The position numbers and the translations under genes were made by a program. Source: Ardenticatenales bacterium (GTDB taxonomy: Bacteria; Chloroflexota; Anaerolineae; Ardenticatenales; Ardenticatenaceae). From it: a stretch of DNA of 7,749 nt. Within the stretch, counting starts at the first letter, position 1. The number at the start of each line of letters is the position of its first letter. The stretch is taken from the NCBI GenBank assembly GCA_013812995.1, contig JACCSL010000284.1, positions 1 through 7,749 on the forward strand, in the 5' to 3' direction. Positions 1 to 7,285 of this stretch are shown piece by piece. The notes beneath the pieces were generated by a model, which was given only the letters and a program-made list of their open reading frames with translations, made no database searches and had not been told where the DNA came from.

Positions 1-3000
1 CCCTCATACAACTCCACACGTCGCGCCAGATAGCTCTCGTCGTCTGGCACCACGGAGGCGGCGCGGGTGTACCAGCTTAGCGCGCTCTGGAACGCGTGCA
101 GGCTGCGCGCCTGCTTCGCCATCTGGAGACTGTAGGCAAAACTCTTCTCCTGGTCGCCCGCCTGAAAGAAATGATGCGCCAGTTGCCCAGCGATGGTGTC
201 GAGCCGCTCCGCGTAGATCTGCTCCAGCGTGTTCCCGACCCGACGATGGAGCACGCGCCGCCGCAGCAGGTTCAACTCCTCGTAAATCACCTGATGGATC
301 TCGACATGGCTGAAGCCGAGCGTCGCGCCGCCCTCGCCCTCCCGAATCATATCGCGCTCCAGGAGCTCATCCAGACTCTCCAGCAGCCGCTCCTCCGGCT
401 GGTCCACGACGGCGAGCAGGTCAGCGAAGCTGAAGCTCTGTCCCATGACGGCGGCCAGACGAAGCACATCCTGGGTGACGGGGGTCAGACGACCCACACG
501 GCGCAGAACCAGGTCGCGCACGCGCTGCGGGAGTTTAAGCTCGACGAGGGGCGCAAAGTGCCATCGGCCATCGCGCAGGGTGATGATTCCCTCCTCCATC
601 AGCTCCTTGACCACCTCCTCCACGTAGAAGGGATTGCCCCCCGTCCGCTGGTAAATGGCACTGATCCACTCGTCAGGCACCTCCTGCCGCCACATACTCT
701 GGAGGAGCTGGCTCACCCCATCCCGGTCCAGGCGGTTCAGTTCCATGTGCTGGTAGGCCGGGTAGCGGGCCAGCCCACGCAGCAGCTCTTGCAGGGGGTG
801 ATCCAGCTCCAGCTCCACATCGCGATAGGTGCCGACAATGAGCAGCCGCATCGAGCTCAGGTTGCGGGCCAGGTAGTGCAGAAGTTGGAGACTGGCCGGG
901 TCGGCCCAGTGCAGATCATCCAGGAAGAGCAGCCAGGGTTCGCCCGTCGTTGCGCGGGCGACAAACTGCGTGAAGCCATGCATGAGACGAAGCCGCTCGT
1001 GCTCGGTGTTGAGGGGAACGAGGGGAGGCAGGCTCGGCATGAGGTCGTGAAGTTCGGAGACGAGCGTTGCCACCACGGAGGCGGAGTCCCCCAGCTTGTC
1101 GCGCAGATCAAGGAGGGGGGTGCGCTCCAGGTAAGCGCGCCCCACCTCGATAAAGGGCTGGTAGGGCACATTCCCCTCCGACTCGCTAGAGGTGCCAACC
1201 AGGACGATTCCATCCTCGATATGGCTAGCCAGCTCCTCCGCGAGGCGCGTTTTGCCCACCCCGGCCTCGCCCGCGATCAGAACCATCTGTCCCTGGCCGA
1301 CCCGCGCCATCTCCCACAGCTTCGAGAGGCGGCGAAGCTGCCCATCGCGCCCCACGAGGCGCACGCGGCGCTGGGGCGTTGCCAGTTCCACGCTGCCCTC
1401 GCCCTGCCCCGCCATTGGCGTGTGCTCCAGCCGCGCCAGCACCTGCGCGACCTGCGTGGCGGTGGCGTAGCGCTGCTCCGGCTCCTTGGTCAGCAGCTTC
1501 ATGATCAAAAACTCCAGCGAGCGGGAGAGGTCCGGGTTGATCTGGCGGGGCGGCAGGGGCGGCTGGTGGAGATGCTGGTCGAGCACCTGCGCCGGGTCTC
1601 CCTCGAAGGGGCGGCGACCGGTGAAAAACTCGTAGAGCATCACCCCGAACGCATAGAGGTCCGTACGACTCTCGACGGGCTCGCCGCGAATCTGCTCCGG
1701 GGCGAGGTAGCCGGGATGATGGATCAGCATCGGAATCTCGGTCAGCCGCCGCCCCTGCTCGATCCAGCGCAGGCCGAAGTCGGAGAGCTTCACGGTATCG
1801 GCGATGAGGACATTCTCGGGGCGCAGGTTGCCGTGGACGACACCCCGGCTGTGGGCATACTCCAGCGCGTGAAGGATGTGGATGGCGATGTCCAGGATGG
1901 GCAGTGCCGCGCCCTGCCCGCCCTCGGCCTCGTCCATGAGTTGGCGGAGCGTTTTCCCATCCACGTACTCCATGACGAGGTAGACGAGCCCCTTCTCCTC
2001 ATCGCAGTCGTAGAGGGCGACGACGTTCGGGGCATTCAGCCGCGCCATCTGCTGCGCCTGAACCATGAAACGCTCGGTTGCCAACTGGTTATAGGAAGAA
2101 GAAAGCACCTTGATCGCCACCGGGCGCTCCAGCCGGGTATCGGTGGCGTGGAGCACGATACCCTTCTCGCTCTCGCCCACCTTGGCCTCGATGCGGTATC
2201 GCTCCTTGAGGAGCTGGCCGGGCAGGCGGAGCATCTCGCGGGCCTCCAGCGCGGTCAGCGCGGCCTGGAGCGAGGGGTAGATGGCGAAGAAATCCAGATA
2301 GTTCGCCAGCTCAATGACACGCCGCACATGGGAGGAGAGCCCGCACAGCACCAGCGCATCCCCGCCCCAGTGGCGGCGCAGGTCAATGAGCGCGCGCAGC
2401 CCCGCGATGCTCAGGCGGGTGGTGCCCTCCATGTCCACCACGAGGTTGGGGCGGGCGGCAGGCACCTCACTGGCGAATTCGGCGAGCTGCTGCTCCAAGT
2501 CGGTGACGACCCGCTCGTCCAGGTCGCCCACCAGCCTCAGGATGATGGTCTTGTCATCGGGCAGGCGGCGCAGGCTGCATGGCAGGTTCGGTGCCAGGTC
2601 GATCTCAAGGCCCTCGCTGCCAATGAGAATCTCGCAGGTGGGGTCCGCGACCTGCTCGGCCATGTAGGCGACGGTTTCCTCCAGCATCTTGTGGATGTCC
2701 TGATCGCTGTTAAGCGGGTCGTGGTGGAAGAGTACGAGCCGCCGCACCCCGGCCTGACGGGCGAAATCCGCCCCGATCATGGGCGAACTGTGGCCCCAAT
2801 CCTCCTTGAGAAGGGCATCCCGCAGGGTGAACTGGGAATCGAAGATCAGGACATCGGCCCCCGCGAAGAAGCGGATGTAGGGCTGGAGGTGCGCCTCGTC
2901 GAGGCGTTTGTACTCGGCGTCGCTCGCGTAGACGCAGACCCCGCCGCCGTGCTCGAACCGATAGGCATAATTCTGGCCGGGATGGGGCAGGCTGATGTTG

Positions 3001-3539
3001 CTCACATGGATGTTGCCGATGGAGAACTTTTGCCCCTCCGTGAGACGCACGAACTGGATGCTGGCTGCCAGAAAGTCCAGAGAAATGGGGAAAGTCGCGG
3101 GCTTCATCTGCATGGCGAGGGTGGGGGCCACATCGTGCACGCTGTAGATGTTGATGCGATTGCCGCGCACGAAGGCGGGCGCAAAAAAGGGAAAGCCCTG
3201 GATATGATCCCAGTGGGTATGGCTCAGGAACAGGTGAATGACGCCCTGGCCGCGCCCGCAGGTTCCCGCCATGAGCTCCTGCCCCAGCGCGCGAATCCCG
3301 GAGCCCGCATCAACGATAACAATCTGATTATCGACGCGCAACTCGATGCAGGAGGTGTTCCCGCCCACCGTGCTGTTGATGAAGGCAGGCAGCCCATCGA
3401 CGTAGGCCCGCACCGCCATCGGGTCATCGTGGTTGACCTCTTTGGCTCCCTGCACCGCCGCGATCAATTTCTCGCGAATCGCCTGGGCGGTGAGTGGGGA
3501 GGGTATCGAGCCGCGCGTTCCCCAAATTTTGATTTTCAT
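1..3539 (-). CDS. MBL-fold hydrolase / STAS / pseudokinase / STAND ATPase fusion protein (C-terminus cut by window edge)
   Basis: The frame is open from ATG at 3539 to the left edge, giving 1,179 codons with no stop. Domains in order: (1) residues 1-315, metallo-beta-lactamase-fold hydrolase beginning MKIKIWGTRGSIPSP, with a VGGNTSC strand and the metal motif HTHWDH (H107, H109, D111, H112), then H186, D207, H250 and HHD at 272-274. (2) About 325-432, STAS domain. (3) About 446-705, protein-kinase fold with K477 (VAIK), DFG 587-589 and APE 613-615, but HGN (569-571) in place of HRD and Q494 in place of the alpha-C Glu. (4) About 725-1095, STAND/AAA ATPase with Walker A GEAGVGKT (757-764), Walker B LFLDDLHWAD (871-880) and GGNPFYVEE (967-975). 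(5) The start of a helical TPR-like tail from about 1115. A Shine-Dalgarno GGAG sits 8 bases before the start, and the ATG overlaps the cyclase stop (ATGA), so translational coupling is likely. The hydrolase substrate is unknown. Related MBL families include cyclic phosphodiesterases, so a cyclic-nucleotide substrate is only a guess. It is probably cytoplasmic, since I see no signal peptide or membrane segment. Confidence 0.9.
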   Translation of the reverse strand, partial: MKIKIWGTRGSIPSPLTAQAIREKLIAAVQGAKEVNHDDPMAVRAYVDGLPAFINSTVGGNTSCIELRVDNQIVIVDAGSGIRALGQELMAGTCGRGQGVIHLFLSHTHWDHIQGFPFFAPAFVRGNRINIYSVHDVAPTLAMQMKPATFPISLDFLAASIQFVRLTEGQKFSIGNIHVSNISLPHPGQNYAYRFEHGGGVCVYASDAEYKRLDEAHLQPYIRFFAGADVLIFDSQFTLRDALLKEDWGHSSPMIGADFARQAGVRRLVLFHHDPLNSDQDIHKMLEETVAYMAEQVADPTCEILIGSEGLEIDLAPNLPCSLRRLPDDKTIILRLVGDLDERVVTDLEQQLAEFASEVPAARPNLVVDMEGTTRLSIAGLRALIDLRRHWGGDALVLCGLSSHVRRVIELANYLDFFAIYPSLQAALTALEAREMLRLPGQLLKERYRIEAKVGESEKGIVLHATDTRLERPVAIKVLSSSYNQLATERFMVQAQQMARLNAPNVVALYDCDEEKGLVYLVMEYVDGKTLRQLMDEAEGGQGAALPILDIAIHILHALEYAHSRGVVHGNLRPENVLIADTVKLSDFGLRWIEQGRRLTEIPMLIHHPGYLAPEQIRGEPVESRTDLYAFGVMLYEFFTGRRPFEGDPAQVLDQHLHQPPLPPRQINPDLSRSLEFLIMKLLTKEPEQRYATATQVAQVLARLEHTPMAGQGEGSVELATPQRRVRLVGRDGQLRRLSKLWEMARVGQGQMVLIAGEAGVGKTRLAEELASHIEDGIVLVGTSSESEGNVPYQPFIEVGRAYLERTPLLDLRDKLGDSASVVATLVSELHDLMPSLPPLVPLNTEHERLRLMHGFTQFVARATTGEPWLLFLDDLHWADPASLQLLHYLARNLSSMRLLIVGTYRDVELELDHPLQELLRGLARYPAYQHMELNRLDRDGVSQLLQSMWRQEVPDEWISAIYQRTGGNPFYVEEVVKELMEEGIITLRDGRWHFAPLVELKLPQRVRDLVLRRVGRLTPVTQDVLRLAAVMGQSFSFADLLAVVDQPEERLLESLDELLERDMIREGEGGATLGFSHVEIHQVIYEELNLLRRRVLHRRVGNTLEQIYAERLDTIAGQLAHHFFQAGDQEKSFAYSLQMAKQARSLHAFQSALSWYTRAASVVPDDESYLARRVELYE

Positions 3540-6500
3540 CGCGTGCGCTCCACTTCCTTCTCCAGTCCCAGCCGGATGAAGATCGCGCGCGCCTGCTGCC
3601 GCATGATCTCACCCCGACCAGGCTCCTCCTGGGCCTCCGACTCGTACTCCGCCCAGACACGCAGGGTCCGCGCCTGCTCGGCCTCCATCTCTGCCTCCGT
3701 AAATAGCTCCAGGCTGCGCTTGAAGCACATCGCTGGCTCTGGTATCGCGCTTCCTGCGATTGGCCTACGCCGCTGCTCGATGGCGATGCGACCTCTCGCC
3801 CGCCAGGCTCTGCCGCAATCGTCCTCCACGCCGCTACTCTGGGCCAGCTGTAGCGCCTGCTCCGCGCTGGCCGCTGCCTCTGGAAGTCTATTCTGCCCCA
3901 GATAGACCTCAGCCAGGCAGCGATACGCCTCGGCCAGACCGAACCAGTCTTGTTCCGCACTCTTGATGGCCTTCTGCAAGAGTTGTTCTGCCAGCTCAAA
4001 CTCGCCCAGCTCGACATGGACCTCGCCCAGATTCCCCAGCAAGACCATCTCCAGGTCGCGGTAGCCAATCTGCTGCGCGATGGTGAACGCCTCGCGGTAG
4101 AGCTCGGCGGCGGCCTGGTAGTCGCCGCGCTGGCCCGCGCGCACGCCCAGGTTGTTGAGCAGCGCGCCAAGGCCCCGCTGGTCGCCGATGCTCCGGCAAA
4201 GCTCCATCGCCTGGTTGGCATAGGTCATGGCCTGTGAATGGCGACCCAGACGGTTTAGAAGGGAGACGAGCAGATTCATGCTCTGGGTCATGATGTTCCA
4301 TGCTTCGATCTGGCTGCTCAGCGCGAGCGCCTCCTGACCGAGAGGCACGGCTTTTTCGGCCTCGCCCATGAGCATCAGGGTTGTGCCCCGTTGCGCCAGC
4401 GCCACCGCCAGCTCTGCCTCCGCCCCGGGCACGGCGCGCGCCACCTGCTCGGCACGATCCAGCGTAGCAAGGGCCGCCAGGTACTCTCCCTGGCGCATCT
4501 GGACATAGCCCAGCCCCGTCATGGACCGCGCCTGCGCGAGGTGATCTTCGGTGCGCTCGGCCGCGACCAGCATCGCGCGATAGGCGGTGACCGCCTCCGT
4601 ATAGTGCGCCTGCTGCATCAGAATCGTGCTCAACCCCTCGTACAACTGGACCCGCTCGCCCTCGTGGCTCTGCGCCTCCGGCAGAAGCGAGAGCGCCTTA
4701 CGATAATAGCTGATAGCCAGGTCCGGCGCGTAGCACTTCTGGGCACAATGGCCGGCCCGTCCATACCATTCCGCCGCCCGTTCCAGCCTCCCGGCCCGCT
4801 CGAAATGCTCGGCGATGAGACCGGCCTCCTCGTCTTTGCGCTCCTGATTGATCTCGATCAGCCACTCGGCGACCTGGGCATGATACTGGCGGCGGAGGCG
4901 CAGCAGCACGCTCTCGTAGGCCACCTCGCGCAGAATCGCGTGCTTGAAGCTGTACTCGGCGGTCCCCTCGAAGGTCGAGGGCTCCCGCTCTTCCACCAGT
5001 TCGCGACTGCGCAGGGCATCCAGCAGCGTGGGAAGCTGGGGTCGGCCCACCTCGTTCAATACAGAGAGTGCCCGGTCCCAGAAGACGCGCCCCACGACGG
5101 ACGCCTGCTGAAGGGCTTCCAGTTCGGGTTGGGGCAGCGCGTCGAGGCGTGCCTGTAGGATGCCGGTCAGGGTGGGCGGAACCTGCACTCTGGCAAGCTG
5201 TGCGGCATGAACCTCCCACTGCTCCGCCCCCTTGATGATGACGCCATCCTCAATGAGCATCTTGATGAGTTCTTCGATGTAGAAAGGATTACCCTCCGCG
5301 CCCCGGAGCACGAGGTCGCCCAGGTCGGGGGGAATCTCTGGAACCCGGTGCAGGATCTCATCGATCATCTGCTGGCTGGCCTCGCGGCTGAGGGCCGATA
5401 TCTCCAGCTGGGTGTAGAGCAGCGGCGGAAAAGCGGCACCCCAGCCGGGGCGTGTCTCGAAGAAGGTCGGGCGGCCCAGGCCGATGACCAGGAGGGGCAG
5501 CGTCTGGCAGAGCTGCACGACGGACTCAATCAGGTCAAGGGAGCCCTCGTCGGCCCAGTGGAGATGATCAAGGAAGAGGAGCACTGGCCCCTCCGCCAGC
5601 AGCGTCGCCATAAACGTCGCAAGATAGTGGAAGGCGCGCTCCCGAATCTGCCGGGCGTCGCTCAGGATACCTTTGAGGTGCGGGCTCTCCGCGAAGTCAA
5701 GCCCAAGAAGGTGGCCGATGAAGTGCGCCCTCATGCGCGCCTCTTCCTCCTCCATGCGGAGCACCGGGATAATCCCCTGCTCCAACTTGGCGCGCGCGAT
5801 CACCTGGGGGTCGCTCTCGCGTATCCTGAAGCGGGAGGCGAGCATGTCGCGGATAAGATAGTAGGGCGAGCGCCGCATCTCCTCGCGTGCCTGCGCACTG
5901 AAAAAGCGGAGCGAGGGCTCCCGCTCCTCCTTCTGCTCCGCCGCCTGCGAGAGTTGCAGAAGCACATCGTTGATGCGCTGGAGCTTGGCATCGCGCGTCC
6001 ATTTGCTGAAACGTCCTTGCTCCTCCAGCCAGTGGTTGAACTCATTGAAGAGCCGCGTCTTCCCAATGCCTGCCTCGCCCACCAGCATGAGGACGCGTGC
6101 CTCCTGTTTCTGGATAACCGTCTCCAGGGCGGTCTGGAGATAGCGCAGCTCCGCATCGCGCCCCACCAGCGGCGTCTCGACCCCCTCCACCCCGCGCTGA
6201 GAATCCTGGAATTCGCGCCGCCGCTCCCGCTTGACCACGTAGACCTGAATCGGTGCAACCTTGCCCTTAACGCTGAGAGGCTCCAGTGCCTGAATCTCGA
6301 AGAGGCCGCGCGCATGGCGATAGGTGTCATGGGAAATCAGGATGCCGCCCACCGGGGCGGCGTGCTCCAGGCGGCTAGAGAGGTTGACCGTATCCCCCAT
6401 TGCCGTGTACTCGCTCCTGGTTCCCACGCGGCCCAGGAGCACTGGACCCGTGTGAATGCCAATTCGCATGGCGAGGGAAACCTGGCGCTCCTGGCGAAAG

Positions 6501-6904
6501 GTCGCCAGTTGCTCCTGCATCGCGAGCGCCGCGCGAATGGCACGCTCCGGGTCATCCTCGTGCGCGGTGGGGGCTCCAAAGAGCGCCATGACCGCATCAC
6601 CGATATGCTTGTCGATGATGCCGCCCTGGTTGATAATCGCGTTGTCGAGCCGTCCCCAGAGCGCATTCATCACGCTGTGAACCTCCTCCGCATCCATCGT
6701 CTCCGACATGGCGGTAAAGCCGGACACATCCGCAAAGAGCACGGTGATAATCTTGCGCTGCTCGGTGAGCGACTCGGTGGGGAGCGTCTGTAGTTGTTTG
6801 CGCAGCGCCGCGATGGTAGGGTCCACAACCTCCGCCCCCAGAATGGCGCGTTGCGCCTCCAGGGTGGCGATTGCCTGCTCCAATTGCTCACGTTCTCTTG
6901 ACAT
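3536..6904 (-). CDS. Class IIIb-type adenylate cyclase fused to STAND ATPase and TPR repeats
   Basis: Converts ATP to cAMP, as judged from its catalytic residues. From the ATG at 6904 it has 1,122 residues. Residues 1-48 are a charged helical, coiled-coil-like segment. About 50-226 is the class III cyclase domain: metal-binding D59 (FADVSGF) and D103 (IGDAVMA), substrate-selecting K99 and T167, and transition-state N174 and R178 (VNLSSRLE). The Lys/Thr pair marks subclass IIIb, the group that includes bicarbonate-responsive cyclases. About 245-660 is a STAND ATPase with Walker A GEAGIGKT (276-283), Walker B LFLDHLHWAD and GNPFYIEE. TPR-like helices fill about 683-1090. The cyclase-ATPase-TPR order is that of soluble adenylyl cyclase, though with one cyclase domain. 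An in-frame ATG at 6955 would add 17 residues. I prefer 6904 because the N-terminal MSREREQLEQA segment looks like family N-termini, a weak GGGA lies 6 bases upstream, and the best promoter would start transcription downstream of 6955. No membrane segments are seen, so it is probably cytosolic. It is the first gene of the operon. Confidence 0.92.
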   Translation of the reverse strand: MSREREQLEQAIATLEAQRAILGAEVVDPTIAALRKQLQTLPTESLTEQRKIITVLFADVSGFTAMSETMDAEEVHSVMNALWGRLDNAIINQGGIIDKHIGDAVMALFGAPTAHEDDPERAIRAALAMQEQLATFRQERQVSLAMRIGIHTGPVLLGRVGTRSEYTAMGDTVNLSSRLEHAAPVGGILISHDTYRHARGLFEIQALEPLSVKGKVAPIQVYVVKRERRREFQDSQRGVEGVETPLVGRDAELRYLQTALETVIQKQEARVLMLVGEAGIGKTRLFNEFNHWLEEQGRFSKWTRDAKLQRINDVLLQLSQAAEQKEEREPSLRFFSAQAREEMRRSPYYLIRDMLASRFRIRESDPQVIARAKLEQGIIPVLRMEEEEARMRAHFIGHLLGLDFAESPHLKGILSDARQIRERAFHYLATFMATLLAEGPVLLFLDHLHWADEGSLDLIESVVQLCQTLPLLVIGLGRPTFFETRPGWGAAFPPLLYTQLEISALSREASQQMIDEILHRVPEIPPDLGDLVLRGAEGNPFYIEELIKMLIEDGVIIKGAEQWEVHAAQLARVQVPPTLTGILQARLDALPQPELEALQQASVVGRVFWDRALSVLNEVGRPQLPTLLDALRSRELVEEREPSTFEGTAEYSFKHAILREVAYESVLLRLRRQYHAQVAEWLIEINQERKDEEAGLIAEHFERAGRLERAAEWYGRAGHCAQKCYAPDLAISYYRKALSLLPEAQSHEGERVQLYEGLSTILMQQAHYTEAVTAYRAMLVAAERTEDHLAQARSMTGLGYVQMRQGEYLAALATLDRAEQVARAVPGAEAELAVALAQRGTTLMLMGEAEKAVPLGQEALALSSQIEAWNIMTQSMNLLVSLLNRLGRHSQAMTYANQAMELCRSIGDQRGLGALLNNLGVRAGQRGDYQAAAELYREAFTIAQQIGYRDLEMVLLGNLGEVHVELGEFELAEQLLQKAIKSAEQDWFGLAEAYRCLAEVYLGQNRLPEAAASAEQALQLAQSSGVEDDCGRAWRARGRIAIEQRRRPIAGSAIPEPAMCFKRSLELFTEAEMEAEQARTLRVWAEYESEAQEEPGRGEIMRQQARAIFIRLGLEKEVERTR
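3548..3551 (-). promoter_or_regulatory. Ribosome binding site of the MBL/kinase fusion gene
   Basis: GGAG on the minus strand lies 8 bases before the ATG at 3539, inside the last codons of the cyclase gene. The ATG shares bases with the cyclase TGA (3536-3538). This fixes the start of the downstream gene and points to coupled translation. Confidence 0.7.
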
Positions 6905-6929
6905 ACAAGGTCCCGTCTGGCTTAACAAA

Positions 6930-6951
6930 TTGAGTACACTTTTGTGCTCAA
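6930..6951. promoter_or_regulatory. Imperfect palindrome, operator-like
   Basis: Arms TTGAGTAC (6930-6937) and GTGCTCAA (6944-6951) are separated by 6 bases and match as inverted repeats at 7 of 8 positions. The palindrome abuts the predicted -10 of the cyclase operon and covers its expected transcription start, where a repressor would act. It could also fold in RNA, but only weakly. No regulator gene is visible in the window. Confidence 0.35.
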
Positions 6952-6978
6952 TCATACCATTGCATCAGTGACTTTGAA
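6951..6978 (-). promoter_or_regulatory. Predicted promoter of the cyclase operon
   Basis: On the minus strand an extended -10, TGGTATGAT, places its hexamer TATGAT at 6951-6956. A weak -35-like TTCAAA lies at 6973-6978, 16 bases away. Transcription would begin near 6944, about 40 bases before the ATG at 6904. If so, the alternative ATG at 6955 would not be in the mRNA. Confidence 0.45.
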
Positions 6979-7052
6979 CACTTCCCTTTCCATCCGTTCC
7001 AGGACCATCGCAGACTCAGGTGGCGATGGGATACCACATCAGCCGCAGATTC

Positions 7053-7061
7053 TGATATAAT
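7053..7061 (+). promoter_or_regulatory. Extended -10 promoter directed toward the structured RNA
   Basis: TGATATAAT matches the extended -10 consensus TGnTATAAT exactly, with the hexamer at 7056-7061. The -35 position (around 7033-7038) is poor, which an extended -10 can tolerate. Initiation is expected near 7068, so the transcript would run through 7070-7121 and into the folded segment that starts at 7122. The bases between 6979 and 7121 show no open frame I can support and no other recognisable signal. Confidence 0.5.
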
Positions 7062-7121
7062 CTTCATCAGGAGCTACGCTCTTTATCCATTACTCCACAG
7101 GAGCACGATCACACAACTATC

Positions 7122-7285
7122 GTCAGCGACCCACGGGTAAAGCCCGTGGGCTTGTTACGACAAGCCCGTGCTGACCATGATCTAAGCTCTTTGAGGGCCA
7201 CGTTATTCTGGTCAAGACACCCTGGGGTACTTGCCAGCCCCAGGCTCTGTCGCCTAGCGTTAAACAATCCGAGGATCATAGGACA
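7122..7285 (+). ncRNA. Putative HEARO / IscB omega-RNA scaffold (structured RNA)
   Basis: The segment folds into a compact set of helices: GTCAGC (7122-7127) with GCTGAC (7170-7175), enclosing two hairpins; CCTGGGG (7221-7227) with CCCCAGG (7238-7244), extended by GACA (7216-7219) with TGTC (7248-7251); and a long-range closing helix ATGATC (7177-7182) with GATCAT (7274-7279). The stretch around CCCCAGGCTCTGTCG followed by a GCGTTAAACAATCCGAGGA tract resembles, from memory, HEARO RNAs, which are the guide RNAs of IscB nucleases and are abundant in Ktedonobacter. In that family the guide lies just 5' of the scaffold and iscB lies 3'. Here no iscB is in the window, because a group II intron begins at 7286. 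It could instead be another IS200/IS605-type element end or a structured leader. The 3' boundary is set by the intron, not by RNA evidence. Confidence 0.45.
7130..7167 (+). repeat. Two overlapping hairpins, IS200/IS605-end-like
   Basis: CCCACGGG (7130-7137) pairs perfectly with CCCGTGGG (7143-7150) across a 5-base loop. GGGCTTGT (7148-7155) pairs perfectly with ACAAGCCC (7160-7167) across the loop TACG. The two 8-bp stems share the GGG at 7148-7150, so both cannot form at full length. Subterminal hairpins of the form CCCACGGG-loop-CCCGTGGG are common at IS200/IS605-family ends, which fits a transposon-derived RNA. No transposase gene is visible here. Confidence 0.6.

Noticed and set aside
96..3905. 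Plus-strand open frame of 1,269 codons
   Set aside because: It lies antisense to the MBL/kinase fusion gene and the end of the cyclase gene. Its translation shows no recognisable domain, whereas the minus strand gives clear motifs. It is a by-product of high-GC codon use.
3424..4221. Minus-strand frame of 265 codons overlapping the cyclase C-terminus
   Set aside because: Arg/Ser-rich out-of-frame translation without domains. Only a short piece near 3725-3775 is of interest, as a possible frameshift remnant.
5207..6793. Plus-strand open frame of 528 codons
   Set aside because: Antisense to the cyclase and ATPase domains, with no domain or convincing start signal, while the opposite strand carries complete catalytic motifs.
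7130..7150. Rho-independent terminator
   Set aside because: The hairpin is GC-rich but is followed by GGGCTTGTTACG-type sequence instead of a run of T, and it overlaps a second hairpin typical of transposon ends.
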